Source: DASQPR01 sp963836775
GTDB lineage: Bacteria; Actinomycetota; Actinomycetes; Mycobacteriales; Micromonosporaceae
Length of the DNA: 64,000 nt
Direction of reading: 5' to 3'
NCBI GenBank assembly: GCA_963836775.1
Contig: CAWIKR010000002.1
Span: 1,922,001 to 1,986,000 of the forward strand
Position 1 is the stretch's first letter. Every line of letters starts with the position of its first letter. Below the pieces are notes generated by a model. That model saw only the letters and a program-made list of their open reading frames with translations, was not told the origin of the DNA and did not search any database. Below, in pieces: positions 44,370-53,702 of the stretch. A program made the position numbers and the translations under genes.

Positions 44370-45382
44370 GTGACGTCCGAAGACCCGATGCTCCTCGACG
44401 ACCTGGCAACCACGTCCGACCTGAAATCAAAGGTGGATCAGGCGTGGCGCGAGTTCGCGTCGGCGCTGGCCGGCGCGATCGCTGAGATGAAGCCGGGCGT
44501 GCAGCTGGAGATCACGCTGGACCCGACCGCCTCCGGCACCGGCCACGCCGTCTACGAGGTGAGCGTGCAGCGCCGGCCGGACGGCGCGCTGGGCGCGCTC
44601 GCGGTCGGCAACGCGGCCCTGCCCGAGGGGCATCGCCTCGACCGCGCGGCGGTTGCCAACATGGTGGTGCTGGGCTGGTCGCCGCCGGGTGTGATCGAGG
44701 GCTCCGGGCGGCGACTTCGGCATGCTGACCTCGGCCGAGAGCGCCAACGCCGAGTGCGCCACGCGCTATGCGGTGATCATCACCAAGACGCTGCGGGACG
44801 TCTTCAGCGCCCCGCACCCGGCGTTCCTCACCTACACCGCCCACGATGACGAGGACGAGCAGGTCGACGATCGCGGCGCTGGGCACGGCCCGGCACTCCG
44901 ACGGTCGCGATCCCAAGCTGGACGTGCTCAAGCTCGGCGACGACAGCTTCGCCATCCTGGAAGACCCCAACATGCCGCTGGACGAGCGGGTCCGCATCGT
45001 GGTCGCCGGTGTGCAGCGGGTCGACCCGGAGACGCTCCAGGTCGACAGCGACGGCGACATCGGAATCCGCGCCGGTTCGGCGATGGTCTTCGTTCGCGTC
45101 AAGGAAGTCCCGCCGCTGGTCGACGTGTTCTCGCCGATCCTGACCGACGTGAAGGCCAGCGAGAAGCTCTACACCAAACTCTCCGAGCTCACCACGAAGA
45201 TGCCGGTCGGCCGGCTCTATCACGCCAACGACACGGTGTGGGCATCGGTGCCGGTCTTCGGCCGCGACTTCCAGGCCACTCATCTGATGCTCGCGCTGCA
45301 GGTCATGACCGGGCTCGCGGACGAGCTGGACGACCGCCTGCACGGCGAGTTCGGCGGCAAGCGGTTCTTCGCCGACGACTGA
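44370..45382 (+). pseudogene. YbjN-domain protein, read in three frames
   Basis: The gene begins with GTG 44370 after AAGGAGG. Frame 1 gives SKVDQAWREFASALAGAIAEMK to WSPPGVIEGSG; frame 2 continues GDFGMLTSAESANAECATRYAVIITKTLRDVF to DEDEQVD; frame 3 gives AALGTARHSDGRDPKLDVLKLGDDSFAILED to the end. One extra G in GGG at 44705-44707 and one extra base near 44866-44871 account for the shifts, since the total is 3n+2. The joined protein (about 336 residues) has two T3SS_YbjN chaperone-like domains. Role: probable peptide-binding chaperone; partner unknown. Confidence 0.75.
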
Positions 45383-45477
45383 AGCCGCGCCGGCCGCCGC
45401 CGACCAAGGCGGACGAGGACCACAACATCGGCATGTACCTCTAGCCGACGAAGTTACCCACCGGTAATATCGCGGGC

Positions 45478-45918
45478 ATGACCGAGGTAGACACCGACGC
45501 GCTGGGATCGGCGATGCTGGCCAGCGTGCCGTTCGCCGCGACGCTCGGCATCGAGTTCACCGCACCCGACACGGCCCGGCTGCCGGACCGCGCGGACCTG
45601 CACAATCACGTCGGCGGCCCGCATGCTGGGGCACTGTTCGCGCTCGGCGAGACCGCCTCCGGGGCGGTCGTTCTGGGTGCCTTCGCGGACCAGCTCGGCC
45701 GCGCCACCCCATTGGCGGTACGCGCCGATATCGCCTACCAGAAGCTGGCCCGGGGCGATGTCACGGCGACGGCACGGCTGGGCGCCGAACCGGCCGATGT
45801 GGTCGCGACGCTGGACGCGGGCGAGCGGCCGGAGTTTCCGGTGCACGTCGAGATCGCGCGGGCGGATGGCGCCGTGACGGCGACGATGACCGTGCTGTGG
45901 ACGTTGCGGCCGCACTGA
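45478..45918 (+). CDS. hot-dog fold thioesterase (DUF4442/PaaI-like)
   Basis: This 146-residue protein has the hot-dog pattern: VPFAATLGIEFTAPDTARLP, the helix loop HNHVGGPHAGALFALGETASG (with asparagine-histidine before the helix), VRADIAYQKLARGDVTATA and VTATMTVLWTLRP. Likely acyl-CoA thioesterase; substrate unknown. It ends 84 bp before a long hairpin. Confidence 0.8.
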   Translation: MTEVDTDALGSAMLASVPFAATLGIEFTAPDTARLPDRADLHNHVGGPHAGALFALGETASGAVVLGAFADQLGRATPLAVRADIAYQKLARGDVTATARLGAEPADVVATLDAGERPEFPVHVEIARADGAVTATMTVLWTLRPH

Positions 45919-46001
45919 TCCGCGTACCGCAGGTGTGAGATGGCGGCTGCCGGTATCGGCAAGATCGCGACATCCGTGAGACCAGCGCACGAATGGCTTT
46001 T

Positions 46002-46035
46002 GTGGTGGCCTCCGCGGGACCGCGGAGGCCACCAC
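46002..46035 (+). terminator. hairpin terminator after the thioesterase gene
   Basis: Perfect 16-bp inverted repeat (46002-46017 with 46020-46035), rich in GC, preceded by GGCTTTTGT. It lies between the convergent thioesterase and lrp genes. Confidence 0.8.
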
Positions 46036-46211
46036 CCCCGATGACCGGCCGACCGGCTGAGCTCCCGTCCCGGCTCGCCGGCCGACCCATCTGCTTGTAA
46101 GACGCGACATGCCCGCAGAACGTTGCCGTTTGTTTCAAGGTTTTCCCGGACTTTGCTATGCGCGTCGGACGAGCGAGCCGCTCGGGGCGAGCCGCGGCAA
46201 TGACAGCCGGT

Positions 46212-46709
46212 CTAGCCGCGCCGAGCCGGCTCCGCCGAGCGATCGACGATCGCCTTGATGCCCGTCGCCGTGCCGGGCGAGTCGACCAGTCGGGACAGCA
46301 CGATCATGCTGCGGGTCGAGGTGATGAACGGTTCGGCGCGCAGCCGTTCCAGCGCTTGCTCCAGGTGGGCGATGTCGGCCGCACGCAGATGGATGAGAGC
46401 GTCGGCCTCGCCGGAGACGGTGTAGGCGCCGACCACCTCGGGGTGCCGGCGGGTCGCCGCGGCGATCTGTGCGGGCGTGGTGCGTCCGGTGCAGAACAGC
46501 TCGATGAAGGCCTCGGTGGTCCAGCCCACCGCCGCCGGGTCGATCACCGCGGTGAATCCCCTGATCACGCCGGTTGCCCGCAGTCGATCGACGCGCCTCT
46601 TTACGGCGGGTGCGGACAGTGACACCGCGGCCCCGATCTCCGCGTACGAGGCCCGCGCGTCAGCGACGAGCGACGCAATGATTCGCTGGTCTACCTCGTC
46701 GATCTGCAA
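46212..46709 (-). CDS. Lrp/AsnC family regulator
   Basis: This 165-residue regulator has the AsnC winged helix (LQIDEVDQRIIASLV, then EIGAAVSLSAPAVKRRVDRL) and the RAM ligand domain (VVGAYTVSGEADALIHLRA, and ITSTRSMIVLSRL). I chose TTG 46709 with AGAGGGG seven bases ahead. It is divergent from ddaH and likely controls it; amino acids such as arginine or ornithine are plausible ligands. Confidence 0.9.
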   Translation of the reverse strand: MQIDEVDQRIIASLVADARASYAEIGAAVSLSAPAVKRRVDRLRATGVIRGFTAVIDPAAVGWTTEAFIELFCTGRTTPAQIAAATRRHPEVVGAYTVSGEADALIHLRAADIAHLEQALERLRAEPFITSTRSMIVLSRLVDSPGTATGIKAIVDRSAEPARRG

Positions 46710-46777
46710 CGATCTGCCCCTCTCGCGCAAGGATTCCGCCTGTCATCGTCCAGGCAGCGTACCTACTCTTAGTGATC

Positions 46778-47611
46778 GTGACAGCACCAGAACGCGTTAT
46801 GCGCCAGCGGACGTACCTTATGTGCCCGCCCAAGAACTATGTGGTGGAGTACGCCATCAATCCGTGGATGGACACCACCCAGCCGGTGGACACGGATCTG
46901 GCCGTCAAGCAGTGGCAGCAGCTGCACGATGTGGTCGTCGATCTTGGCCACACGGTGCATGTTCTGGCGCCGACGGCAGGCCTGCCGGACATGGTCTTCG
47001 CGGCCAACGGCGCCTTCTCGGTCGACGGCGTCGTCTACGGCGCCCAGTTCAGGTACCCGCAGCGGATGGCCGAGGCCGCCGCGCATTGCGAGTTCTATCT
47101 GGGCCGTCCGGACGAGTGGCGGTTCGTCGCGCCGACCCAGACCAACGAGGGCGAGGGCGACTTCACCTTCGTGCCGGGCGCGCACGGCGGACTGATCCTC
47201 GCCGCTTACGGGTTCCGCACCGAGCCCGGCGCGCACGCCGAGGCCCAGGAGGTGCTCGGCCGTCCGCTGATCTCGTTGCGCCTGGTCGACCCGCGCTTCT
47301 ATCACCTGGACACGGCGCTCGCCGCGATCGACGACGAGAACATCATCTACTACCCGGCGGCGTTCTCGGAGTCGTCCCAGGCGGTGCTGCGCCAGCTGTT
47401 CCCGGACGCGATCATCGCGACCGAGCAGGACGCGCTCGCCTTCGGCCTGAACCTCGTCAGCGACGGCCGCAACGTCTTCCTCAACACCGAATGCACCGCG
47501 CTGGCCCGGCGGCTCGAGGGCCTCGGCTACCACCCGATCCTGGTAGACCTGGGTGAGATGAAGAAGGGTGGCGGTTCGGTGAAGTGCACAATGGCGGAGC
47601 TGCGCTCATAG
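46778..47611 (+). CDS. ddaH: dimethylarginine dimethylaminohydrolase (guanidine-group hydrolase)
   Basis: This 277-residue pentein-fold hydrolase converts dimethylarginine (or arginine-like substrates) to citrulline. Visible: YLMCPPKNYVVEYAINPWMD, LPDMVFAANGAF, EGEGDFTFV, RFYHLDTAL and the active cysteine in GGSVKCTMAELRS. The GTG at 46778 is uncertain (46772 and 46799 also possible). Usually the actinobacterial lrp-ddaH pair is followed by rocD (ornithine aminotransferase), which is absent here; a repeat follows instead. Confidence 0.9.
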   Translation: MTAPERVMRQRTYLMCPPKNYVVEYAINPWMDTTQPVDTDLAVKQWQQLHDVVVDLGHTVHVLAPTAGLPDMVFAANGAFSVDGVVYGAQFRYPQRMAEAAAHCEFYLGRPDEWRFVAPTQTNEGEGDFTFVPGAHGGLILAAYGFRTEPGAHAEAQEVLGRPLISLRLVDPRFYHLDTALAAIDDENIIYYPAAFSESSQAVLRQLFPDAIIATEQDALAFGLNLVSDGRNVFLNTECTALARRLEGLGYHPILVDLGEMKKGGGSVKCTMAELRS

Positions 47612-47632
47612 GTCTGAAATTTGGCCGACGCT

Positions 47633-47744
47633 GCCCACTCCGGGCGGTCAGGCTTGATCCCTGCGTGGGCAACGCGGGCCAGAATTTCGGTGGTCACGCC
47701 GATAGTGCCCACGTCGGGATCAAGCCTGACCGCCCAGAGTGGGC
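47633..47744. repeat. 112-bp inverted repeat element
   Basis: Arms 47633-47671 and 47706-47744 are inverted copies matching at 36 of 39 bases, around a 34-base centre. The symmetry continues outward with GGCCGA and TCGGCC. It separates convergent genes ddaH and the lipoprotein gene, and the last about 17 codons of the lipoprotein are encoded by its right arm. This looks like a repetitive extragenic palindrome or a miniature mobile element. Confidence 0.8.
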
Positions 47745-48398
47745 GCTATCGGCCAGACTCTGACTGCAACCGCTACGAACCGGCGTTGCCGCTGCGTTCG
47801 GGACCACGATCAGCTTCGCTGTGTCGGTGTCGCCGTCCTTGATGCCGGCAACTCCGATCACGTCGCCGGCTTCGAGGTCGGTCGGTTGCACCGTGGTGCG
47901 GTGCTCGATGACGTGGATCGGTGATCCGAACTTCCAGGTCATGGTGAAGCCGTCGGTGCACCTGACAGTCACCGTCGTGGCGGAGATGTCGGTGATGGTG
48001 CCGCGCTGGACCTCGATCGTCTTGTCGCCGTCCTTGGTGCTGACGGTGATCTCGCCGTGCTGGATGTGCTTGGCCAGCCCACGGCGGATCGCCAGGCGCC
48101 GGAGCAGCGGGTGCCGCTTGCCGTCCTTCTTCTTCGTGGTGTCCGGGCTGGCTGTGCTGTCCGGCGTGGCCCCGCCGTCGGCGGCGTTGTGGGCCGCGGC
48201 GTCAGTGGTGGTGGCATCGCTGCCGTCCCCGGCCGTCACGTCGGTGTCGGTGAATCCAAGCGTGGTGAGGGCACTTGCCTCCGGCGACAACGACGTGGTC
48301 GCCGCCGTCGCCGACCCGCATGCGGCCAGCCCGAGCGCGCTCACGACTCCGAGCGCCACGGTGGCGATGCCGAGCCCGAAGCGGTTGCGTAGGTCCAT
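47694..48398 (-). CDS. putative lipoprotein with beta-barrel-like domain
   Basis: This 234-residue protein starts at ATG 48398 with signal MDLRNRFGLGIATVALG and lipobox ALGLAACGS (cysteine about 26). An alanine-, threonine- and aspartate-rich linker follows (about 30-95), then a basic KKKDGKRHPLLRRLAIRRG. The C-terminal domain (KHIQHGEITVSTKDGDKTIEV, GTITDISATTVTVRC, GSPIHVIE, LEAGDVIGVAGIKDG) resembles DUF5666-like barrels. The final residues SAHSGRSGLIPTWALSA come from the inverted repeat and are probably not original. Role unknown. Confidence 0.75.
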   Translation of the reverse strand: MDLRNRFGLGIATVALGVVSALGLAACGSATAATTSLSPEASALTTLGFTDTDVTAGDGSDATTTDAAAHNAADGGATPDSTASPDTTKKKDGKRHPLLRRLAIRRGLAKHIQHGEITVSTKDGDKTIEVQRGTITDISATTVTVRCTDGFTMTWKFGSPIHVIEHRTTVQPTDLEAGDVIGVAGIKDGDTDTAKLIVVPNAAATPVRSGCSQSLADSAHSGRSGLIPTWALSA

Positions 48399-48487
48399 CG
48401 GTTCGTTAACCTCCCTCGCCGACACCGCCCGTGCGGCCCTGGCGTCGGATCTCAGATTGCCGAATCAATGCGTGGGCGCGGTCAGCG

Positions 48488-49900
48488 TCATGTTCGGGAT
48501 TGGTAAGACAGCGATCGGGTGGACGCCAGAGTCGGCAGCAGGACGGTGAACCGGGCCCCGCCCTCCGGTGAGTGGCCGGCTTCGATGCCGCCGCCGAGGC
48601 GGCGTACCAGACCCGCGGCGAGCGCCAGTCCGAGGCCGGAGCCGACCTTGCGGATGCCGCGATAGCGCTCGTAGAGGGCGCCGCGCTCGAAGACCACGGC
48701 AAGGTCTTCGTCGGTGAAGCCGGGCCCGCCGTCGCGCACCTCGATGGCACCGTAGTGCGGCTGGCCCGGGTGCGGACCCCGAACCGCCAGCACGATCGCA
48801 GCGCCGGCCGGAGCCACCCGAAGAGCGTTTTCGAGTAGTCCATCGATGACCTGCCGGATCCGTCCCGGGTCGGTGTAGACGATCACCGGGACCGGCGGGA
48901 TCTCGGTCCGCAGCACCAGCCCGGCGCTCGCGATCCGGGCCGACCAGCCGTCCACAACGGCGTTCGCCAGCTGGATCAGCTCGACCGGCACGGTCTCCAC
49001 CGGGAAGTCGGCGGCCTCCAGCCGCGCAAGTGCGAGCAGGTCGGTGACCAGGCGCTCCAGGTTGTTGGCTTCGGTCACCATGGTCTGCCCGGCCTGACGA
49101 GCACCGTCGGGACCGACGACACCGTCGGCGAGGGCTTCCGCGTACCCCTTGAGGGAGGTCAGCGGCGTGCGGAGTTCATGCGAAATGGAGAGCAGGAAGT
49201 CCCGCTGCCGGCCTTCACTGACGGCGAGCGCCGCGGCCAGCGTGTTGAGCGCGTGGGCCAGGTCCTCGGCCTCGCTTGGCGGCTCCGGTCGCAGCCGCAC
49301 CGACCGGTCGCCCGCGGACAGGCGCATCGCGACCGCGGCGGCGTTCCGGATCGGCTTGGCCAGGCGTCCGGCCAGCAGCGCTCCCACGATCAGCCCGGCG
49401 AGCAACCCGGCGAGCAGCGAGAACAGCAGCCGAGCCGAGATGCTCAGGCGAGCCACGCCGGTGGTGCGCTCGACCAGGACGACGCCGTCGTCGCCGCCCA
49501 GGCTGCGGCCTTCCACGAGCACGGTGTGGCCGCCGATCACAGCGGTCCCGTCGGTGACGTTGTCACCCGCCACGATGTCGTTGAGGAACCGCTGCGGCAG
49601 CCCGGCGCGATCAGACCGGCCGTTGCGGATCAAGTAGAGGTCGACGCCGCTGTTGCGAAGCTGCTTGGCCAAGGCCTTTTCGCGCGCCGGGGCATCGGTC
49701 CGTGGCGCCAGGATCTCGGCGGCGAAGGTGGCCTTGTCGGCCAGGGCGCTGCGGGTGGCCTGGTTCGCCGCCCGGGCCGCGAGTGGGAACGCGACCAGCG
49801 CCGTGACCAGCACCGACACCAGCGCCGCGACGCAGGTGGCGAGGATGACACGGGCCGTGAGGGTACGGCTGAATGGAGCCCGCTTAGGCGTCGGCTGCAT
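48488..49900 (-). CDS. sensor histidine kinase
   Basis: This 470-residue membrane kinase has two helices (about 17-39 and 157-180) flanking an extracytoplasmic sensor, HAMP (about 182-235), HisKA with SHELRTPLTSLKGYA, and the ATPase domain with N box LLENALRVAP, G1 DGGPGF and G2 GSGLGLALA. It is read 17 bases overlapping the response regulator end, so the two are translationally coupled and form one system. The signal is unknown. Confidence 0.93.
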   Translation of the reverse strand: MQPTPKRAPFSRTLTARVILATCVAALVSVLVTALVAFPLAARAANQATRSALADKATFAAEILAPRTDAPAREKALAKQLRNSGVDLYLIRNGRSDRAGLPQRFLNDIVAGDNVTDGTAVIGGHTVLVEGRSLGGDDGVVLVERTTGVARLSISARLLFSLLAGLLAGLIVGALLAGRLAKPIRNAAAVAMRLSAGDRSVRLRPEPPSEAEDLAHALNTLAAALAVSEGRQRDFLLSISHELRTPLTSLKGYAEALADGVVGPDGARQAGQTMVTEANNLERLVTDLLALARLEAADFPVETVPVELIQLANAVVDGWSARIASAGLVLRTEIPPVPVIVYTDPGRIRQVIDGLLENALRVAPAGAAIVLAVRGPHPGQPHYGAIEVRDGGPGFTDEDLAVVFERGALYERYRGIRKVGSGLGLALAAGLVRRLGGGIEAGHSPEGGARFTVLLPTLASTRSLSYQSRT

Positions 49901-50574
49901 ATCCGACCCCACGGATGGTACGGATGATCATGCCGGCGTCGCCGAGTTTCGCGCGCACCTGGGCGACGTGGACGTCGACCGTACGGGTGCCGGCGTGTGC
50001 CGCGTAGCCCCACACCGACGCGAGCAACTCCTCCCGGGTGAACACCCGGCCGGGCCGGTTCATCAGATGCGCCAGCAGCTCGAACTCGGTCGCAGTCATA
50101 GGCACCGGAGACCCGTTGGCGAGCACCAGGCGGCGGCTCGGGTCGATGCTGACCGCCGCCGATCTGACGCACTCGGCCACCGTCCGGGACGCCCTCGGTG
50201 CGCCGCAGCACCGCCTTGACCCGTGCCACCAGCTCGCGCGGGCTGAACGGCTTGGTCAGGTAGTCGTCGGCACCGAGTTCCAGCCCGATGATCCGGTCGA
50301 CCTCGTCGTCCCGGGCGGTCAGGAAGACCACCGGCGTCCAGTCGCCGGCCTCACGCATCCGGCGGCACACCTCAAGACCGTCCATTCCGGGCAGCCCGAT
50401 GTCCAGCACGCACGCCACCGGACGGAGCCGGCGCACCGCGGAGAGCCCGGATTGTCCATCGGACTCCAGATGTACGCCGAAGTTGTCCCTGGTCAGATAC
50501 ATCTTGACGAGGTCGGCAATGGGCCGCTCGTCCTCCACGACGAGCACCAGGCCCTTGCTCGGTTGTTCCGGCAT
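49884..50574 (-). CDS. OmpR-family response regulator (frameshifted)
   Basis: The receiver domain is intact in one frame: LVLVVEDERPIADLV, the phosphoacceptor VLDIGLPGMDG, TARDDEVDRI and GADDYLTKPF. The winged-helix DNA-binding domain is in another frame: SIDPSRRLVLANGSPVPMTATEFELL, RPGRVFTREELL and RTVDVHVAQVRAKLG, ending GVGYAADA. One extra base in the GGCGGCGG run near 50153-50161 explains the break (length is 3n+1). ATG 50574. Without the shift the protein is a normal 229-residue OmpR regulator coupled to the kinase. Confidence 0.85.
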
Positions 50575-50957
50575 GCGCCCATGATGGCCGACGATTGGCC
50601 CAGGTCGAAGGGCGGCATCCCGGGTCTTACATTCCCCTGACAATCCGTGCCCGGTCGGCGCTAACCTCGTCCGGTGACCGGCCTGCGGCTGCTGCGCCGG
50701 GCCGGCTTCGGTTACGACTCGCGGCGGAAGCTCCTGCACCGAGATGGCGGCGGGGACGTCGGATTCGCGTACCGCTATCTCGGAGCCGATGCGAGCGATT
50801 CGGCGCGAGGACGAGCTGAAGGGCACCGTGCCGGTCCCAACTACACGGGCCAGCCCGCGGTTGTCTCCTACTACGAGCGGGTCTACAGCGGCGGATGTGG
50901 TGCGGCCCACGCAGTTCGGGGCTAACACCGCGGTCGCTCCGGTCGTAGCGTGCGAGT
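50575..50957. other. gap without convincing gene
   Basis: Several overlapping frames are open here because of high GC, including an 83-codon plus-strand frame at 50674-50925, but none shows conserved sequence, a ribosome site or a sensible composition. The region must hold the promoter of the two-component operon and of the DUF2332 gene. Confidence 0.4.
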
Positions 50958-51941
50958 ATGAGTGACGACAGCGACATCTCACGCATCGCGGACTTCTACC
51001 GACGTTTCGCCGAACTTGAGGCTCACGGTTCGTCGCCGCTCTACGAGGAGCTGTCCCTCGGTGTCGCGGCCGACGCCGAGCTGCTGACTCTCCTCAGTGG
51101 ACTGCCTCGGCTGAAGCAGCAGCCGAATCTGTTGCTGGCCGCCTCACGGTTCGTGACCGGCACGCCGTCGAGCTACGCCGAGTTCCGGTCGGCCACATTG
51201 GACCGCTGGGACGCCGTCGTTGGCGTGATGATGGCGCGGCGTACGCAGACCAACGAGGTCGCGCGAACCGCGCACATCGTTCCGGTGCTCGCTCAACTGC
51301 CACAGCCACTGGCGTTGCTTGAGGTCGGTGCGTCGGCAGGGCTGAACCTCTACCCGGACCGATACCGGTACGACTACGGATACGCCACCGCGGGCGATCC
51401 GGACAGCCCGCTGACGATCGTGTGCGAAGTGGACGGTGAGATCCAGCCGCCGATTGGGCCGTATGACGTCGTGTGGCGCGCCGGTCTCGATCTCAATCCA
51501 CTGGACGTGACCGACCCGGAGACCGCGCAGTGGCTGGAGACGCTGGTCTGGCCGGGACAGGACGATCGGCTGGCGCGGCTGCGGACGGCGATCGACCTCG
51601 TTGCCGCGGCGCCGCCGCGCCTTGTCAAAGGCGATCTGCTGGCCGACATCGACGCGCTGATCGCCGAAGCGCCGAGCGACGCGACTCTGGTGGTGATGCA
51701 CTCGTCCACGCTGGTCTACGTGCCGCACGACGTACGCGACGCGTTCGCCGCGAAGATGCGGGCGCTGGACGGTTGCTGGATCTCCCAGGAAGGCCCCGGC
51801 GTCGCACCAGTCCTGGACGCGGGCATCAAGGCACTGGAAAGCCAACCGCCGCGAAGCGGGGCCGCGCTGACGGTGTCCGTCAACGGTTCGCCGAAAGCCT
51901 TGGCCGCTCCACACGGCGGCTGGATTCGTTGGCTGGCTTAA
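50958..51941 (+). CDS. DUF2332 family protein
   Basis: This 327-residue protein has the family blocks IADFYRRFAELEAHGSSPLYEELS, RRTQTNEVARTAHIVPVLAQL, LALLEVGASAGLNLYPDRYRY (Rossmann-like, methyltransferase-type glycine motif), GLDLNPLDVTDP and MHSSTLVYVP. Members are unassigned. It begins at ATG 50958. Confidence 0.87.
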   Translation: MSDDSDISRIADFYRRFAELEAHGSSPLYEELSLGVAADAELLTLLSGLPRLKQQPNLLLAASRFVTGTPSSYAEFRSATLDRWDAVVGVMMARRTQTNEVARTAHIVPVLAQLPQPLALLEVGASAGLNLYPDRYRYDYGYATAGDPDSPLTIVCEVDGEIQPPIGPYDVVWRAGLDLNPLDVTDPETAQWLETLVWPGQDDRLARLRTAIDLVAAAPPRLVKGDLLADIDALIAEAPSDATLVVMHSSTLVYVPHDVRDAFAAKMRALDGCWISQEGPGVAPVLDAGIKALESQPPRSGAALTVSVNGSPKALAAPHGGWIRWLA

Positions 51942-51963
51942 CTTGCTTCCCGCGGCCAGTGGC

Positions 51964-52026
51964 CTTGATCAGACCGGCCACTGTCTTGATCAGACCGGCC
52001 ACTGTCTTGATCAAACCGGCCACTGT
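51964..52026. repeat. three tandem 21-bp repeats between convergent genes
   Basis: Units at 51964-51984, 51985-52005 and 52006-52026 are identical except one base (GATCAGACC to GATCAAACC in the third). Each contains TGATCA and half of a CAGTGGCC/GGCCACTG pairing, so the array can form stacked hairpins. It lies 22 bp after the DUF2332 gene and 6 bp before the thiolase stop, and could act as a bidirectional terminator. Confidence 0.85.
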
Positions 52027-52031
52027 AGAGA

Positions 52032-53192
52032 TCAGATCAGCTCGAGAATGGTCACGTTCGCCATCCCGCCGCCCTCACACATGGTCTGCAAGCCGAATCG
52101 TGAACCGCTGTCACGCATCCGGGCAAGCATCGTCGTCATGATGCGGGCACCTGATCCGCCGAGCGGGTGGCCGAGCGCGATCGCGCCGCCGCGCGCGTTC
52201 AGCCGCGCCGGGTCGGCGCCGGTCTCGGCGAGCCAGGCCAGCGGGACCGGCGCGAACGCCTCGTTGACCTCGTAAACGCCGATCTCGTCGAGCGAGAGTC
52301 CACTGCGGCGCAACGCCAGCGCGGTCGCCGGAATCGGCGCGGTCAGCATGATGACCGGATCATCCGCGGCGACGACGGCCGTGTGCACGCGCGCCAGCGG
52401 CTTGAGGGCGTGCGCCGCTGCCCACTCCGATGTCGTGATCGCGAGTGCGGCCGCGCCGTCGGAGATCTGCGACGCCGAACCGGCGGTGACCACGCCGTCG
52501 GCCTTGAACGGCGTCTTCAGCCCGGCCAGCTTGTCCACAGTGGTGTCGCGCCGGATGCCCTCGTCGGCCTTGACATCACCGATTGCGACGATTTCCGACT
52601 CGAACTCTCCATTGTCGGTGGCGGCGCCGGCCTTCTGGTGACTTGCCAGAGCGAATTCGTCCAGCTGAGACCGCGAGAAACCCCAGCGCGCGGCCATCAT
52701 CTCGGCGCCGACGCCCTGGTTGAACGGGACCAGATCGTCGGCTTCAAAACCGTCCGTCTCGCGGTAGCGGTCCCGCACCGCGGTGCCGTAAGGAGCACCG
52801 GAAACGGTGGCGCTCGCGCCCATCCCGACGCGGGACATCGACTCGACGCCACCAGCCACCACGAAGTCGGTCTGACCGGCGATCACCGCTGCCGCGGCGA
52901 AGTGCACCGCCTGCTGGCTCGACCCGCACTGACGGTCCAGCGTGGTGCCCGGGATCGTCTCCGGCCATCCGGCCGCCAGCACTGCGTTGCGGCCGACGTT
53001 CCAGGCCTGCTCACCGACCTGCGACACGCAACCCCACACGACATCGTCGATCCACGCCGGGTCGATGCCGGACCGGTCGGCGAAGCCGCTGAGCAACTGG
53101 GCAGCGAGATCGACCGGATGGATCCCGGACAGTCCACCGCCACGCCGGCCGATCGGCGTCCGGGCAGCTGCGACGATGACCGCGTCTCGCAT
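52032..53192 (-). CDS. acetyl-CoA acetyltransferase (thiolase)
   Basis: This 386-residue thiolase condenses or cleaves acyl-CoA. The nucleophile is in TLDRQCGSSQQAVH, the histidine in NARGGAIALGHPLGGSGAR and the second cysteine in MCEGGGMANVTILEL; NEAFAPVPLAWL and the GSASQISDGAAAL loop are normal. ATG 53192 (MRDAVIVAAARTPIG). It is monocistronic. Confidence 0.94.
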   Translation of the reverse strand: MRDAVIVAAARTPIGRRGGGLSGIHPVDLAAQLLSGFADRSGIDPAWIDDVVWGCVSQVGEQAWNVGRNAVLAAGWPETIPGTTLDRQCGSSQQAVHFAAAAVIAGQTDFVVAGGVESMSRVGMGASATVSGAPYGTAVRDRYRETDGFEADDLVPFNQGVGAEMMAARWGFSRSQLDEFALASHQKAGAATDNGEFESEIVAIGDVKADEGIRRDTTVDKLAGLKTPFKADGVVTAGSASQISDGAAALAITTSEWAAAHALKPLARVHTAVVAADDPVIMLTAPIPATALALRRSGLSLDEIGVYEVNEAFAPVPLAWLAETGADPARLNARGGAIALGHPLGGSGARIMTTMLARMRDSGSRFGLQTMCEGGGMANVTILELI

Positions 53193-53278
53193 GGTTACTC
53201 CTCAGTAGCTAGTGCTCCGTCGAATGCTACTCGTACCGGTTCTATCGCGGCTTTGCCGATCACCGTAGATTCAGAGGC

Positions 53279-53698
53279 GTGACGAGCCCTTCCGAAGAAC
53301 CCACTCGCCAAGAGCCTGGATACACGCCACCGACGGTGCCGTTGCCGGGTGCGACTCCATCGCCGCAGGGTGCGACTCCACCGCCCAACGTGCCGCCGCC
53401 GGCCGGCTATCCGCCGCCGGGTTACCCGGTTCCCGCGTACCCAGGCTATGGCCCTCCGATGGTTGACGCCTATGGGCGTCCGCTCTCCGACAAGAGCAAG
53501 GTGGTCGCGGGCATTCTGCAGTTGCTGCTGCCGTTCGGCATCGGTCGGTTCTACATCGGTGACACCCGGATCGCCGTGTGGCAGTTGGTGGTCACGCTGA
53601 TCACCTGCGGCCTCGGCCACATCTGGTGCATCATCGACGGCGTCCTGATCCTGATCAACGGCGCGACCGACGCGCAGGGTCGCGTCCTGCGAGACTGA
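53279..53698 (+). CDS. TM2 domain-containing protein
   Basis: This 139-residue protein has a proline- and tyrosine-rich head (PPNVPPPAGYPPPGYPVP) followed by a TM2 unit: KSKVVAGILQLLLPFGIGRFYIGD, VWQLVVTLITCGLGHIWCIIDGVLIL. The GxGRFYxG and DG(V)xIL signatures are clear. GTG start. Function unknown; the next gene begins five bases later. Confidence 0.87.
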   Translation: MTSPSEEPTRQEPGYTPPTVPLPGATPSPQGATPPPNVPPPAGYPPPGYPVPAYPGYGPPMVDAYGRPLSDKSKVVAGILQLLLPFGIGRFYIGDTRIAVWQLVVTLITCGLGHIWCIIDGVLILINGATDAQGRVLRD

Positions 53699-53702
53699 GC
53701 AC

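Noticed and set aside
50674..50925. 83-codon plus-strand frame upstream of the DUF2332 gene
   Set aside because: No homology, poor initiation context and low-complexity composition.
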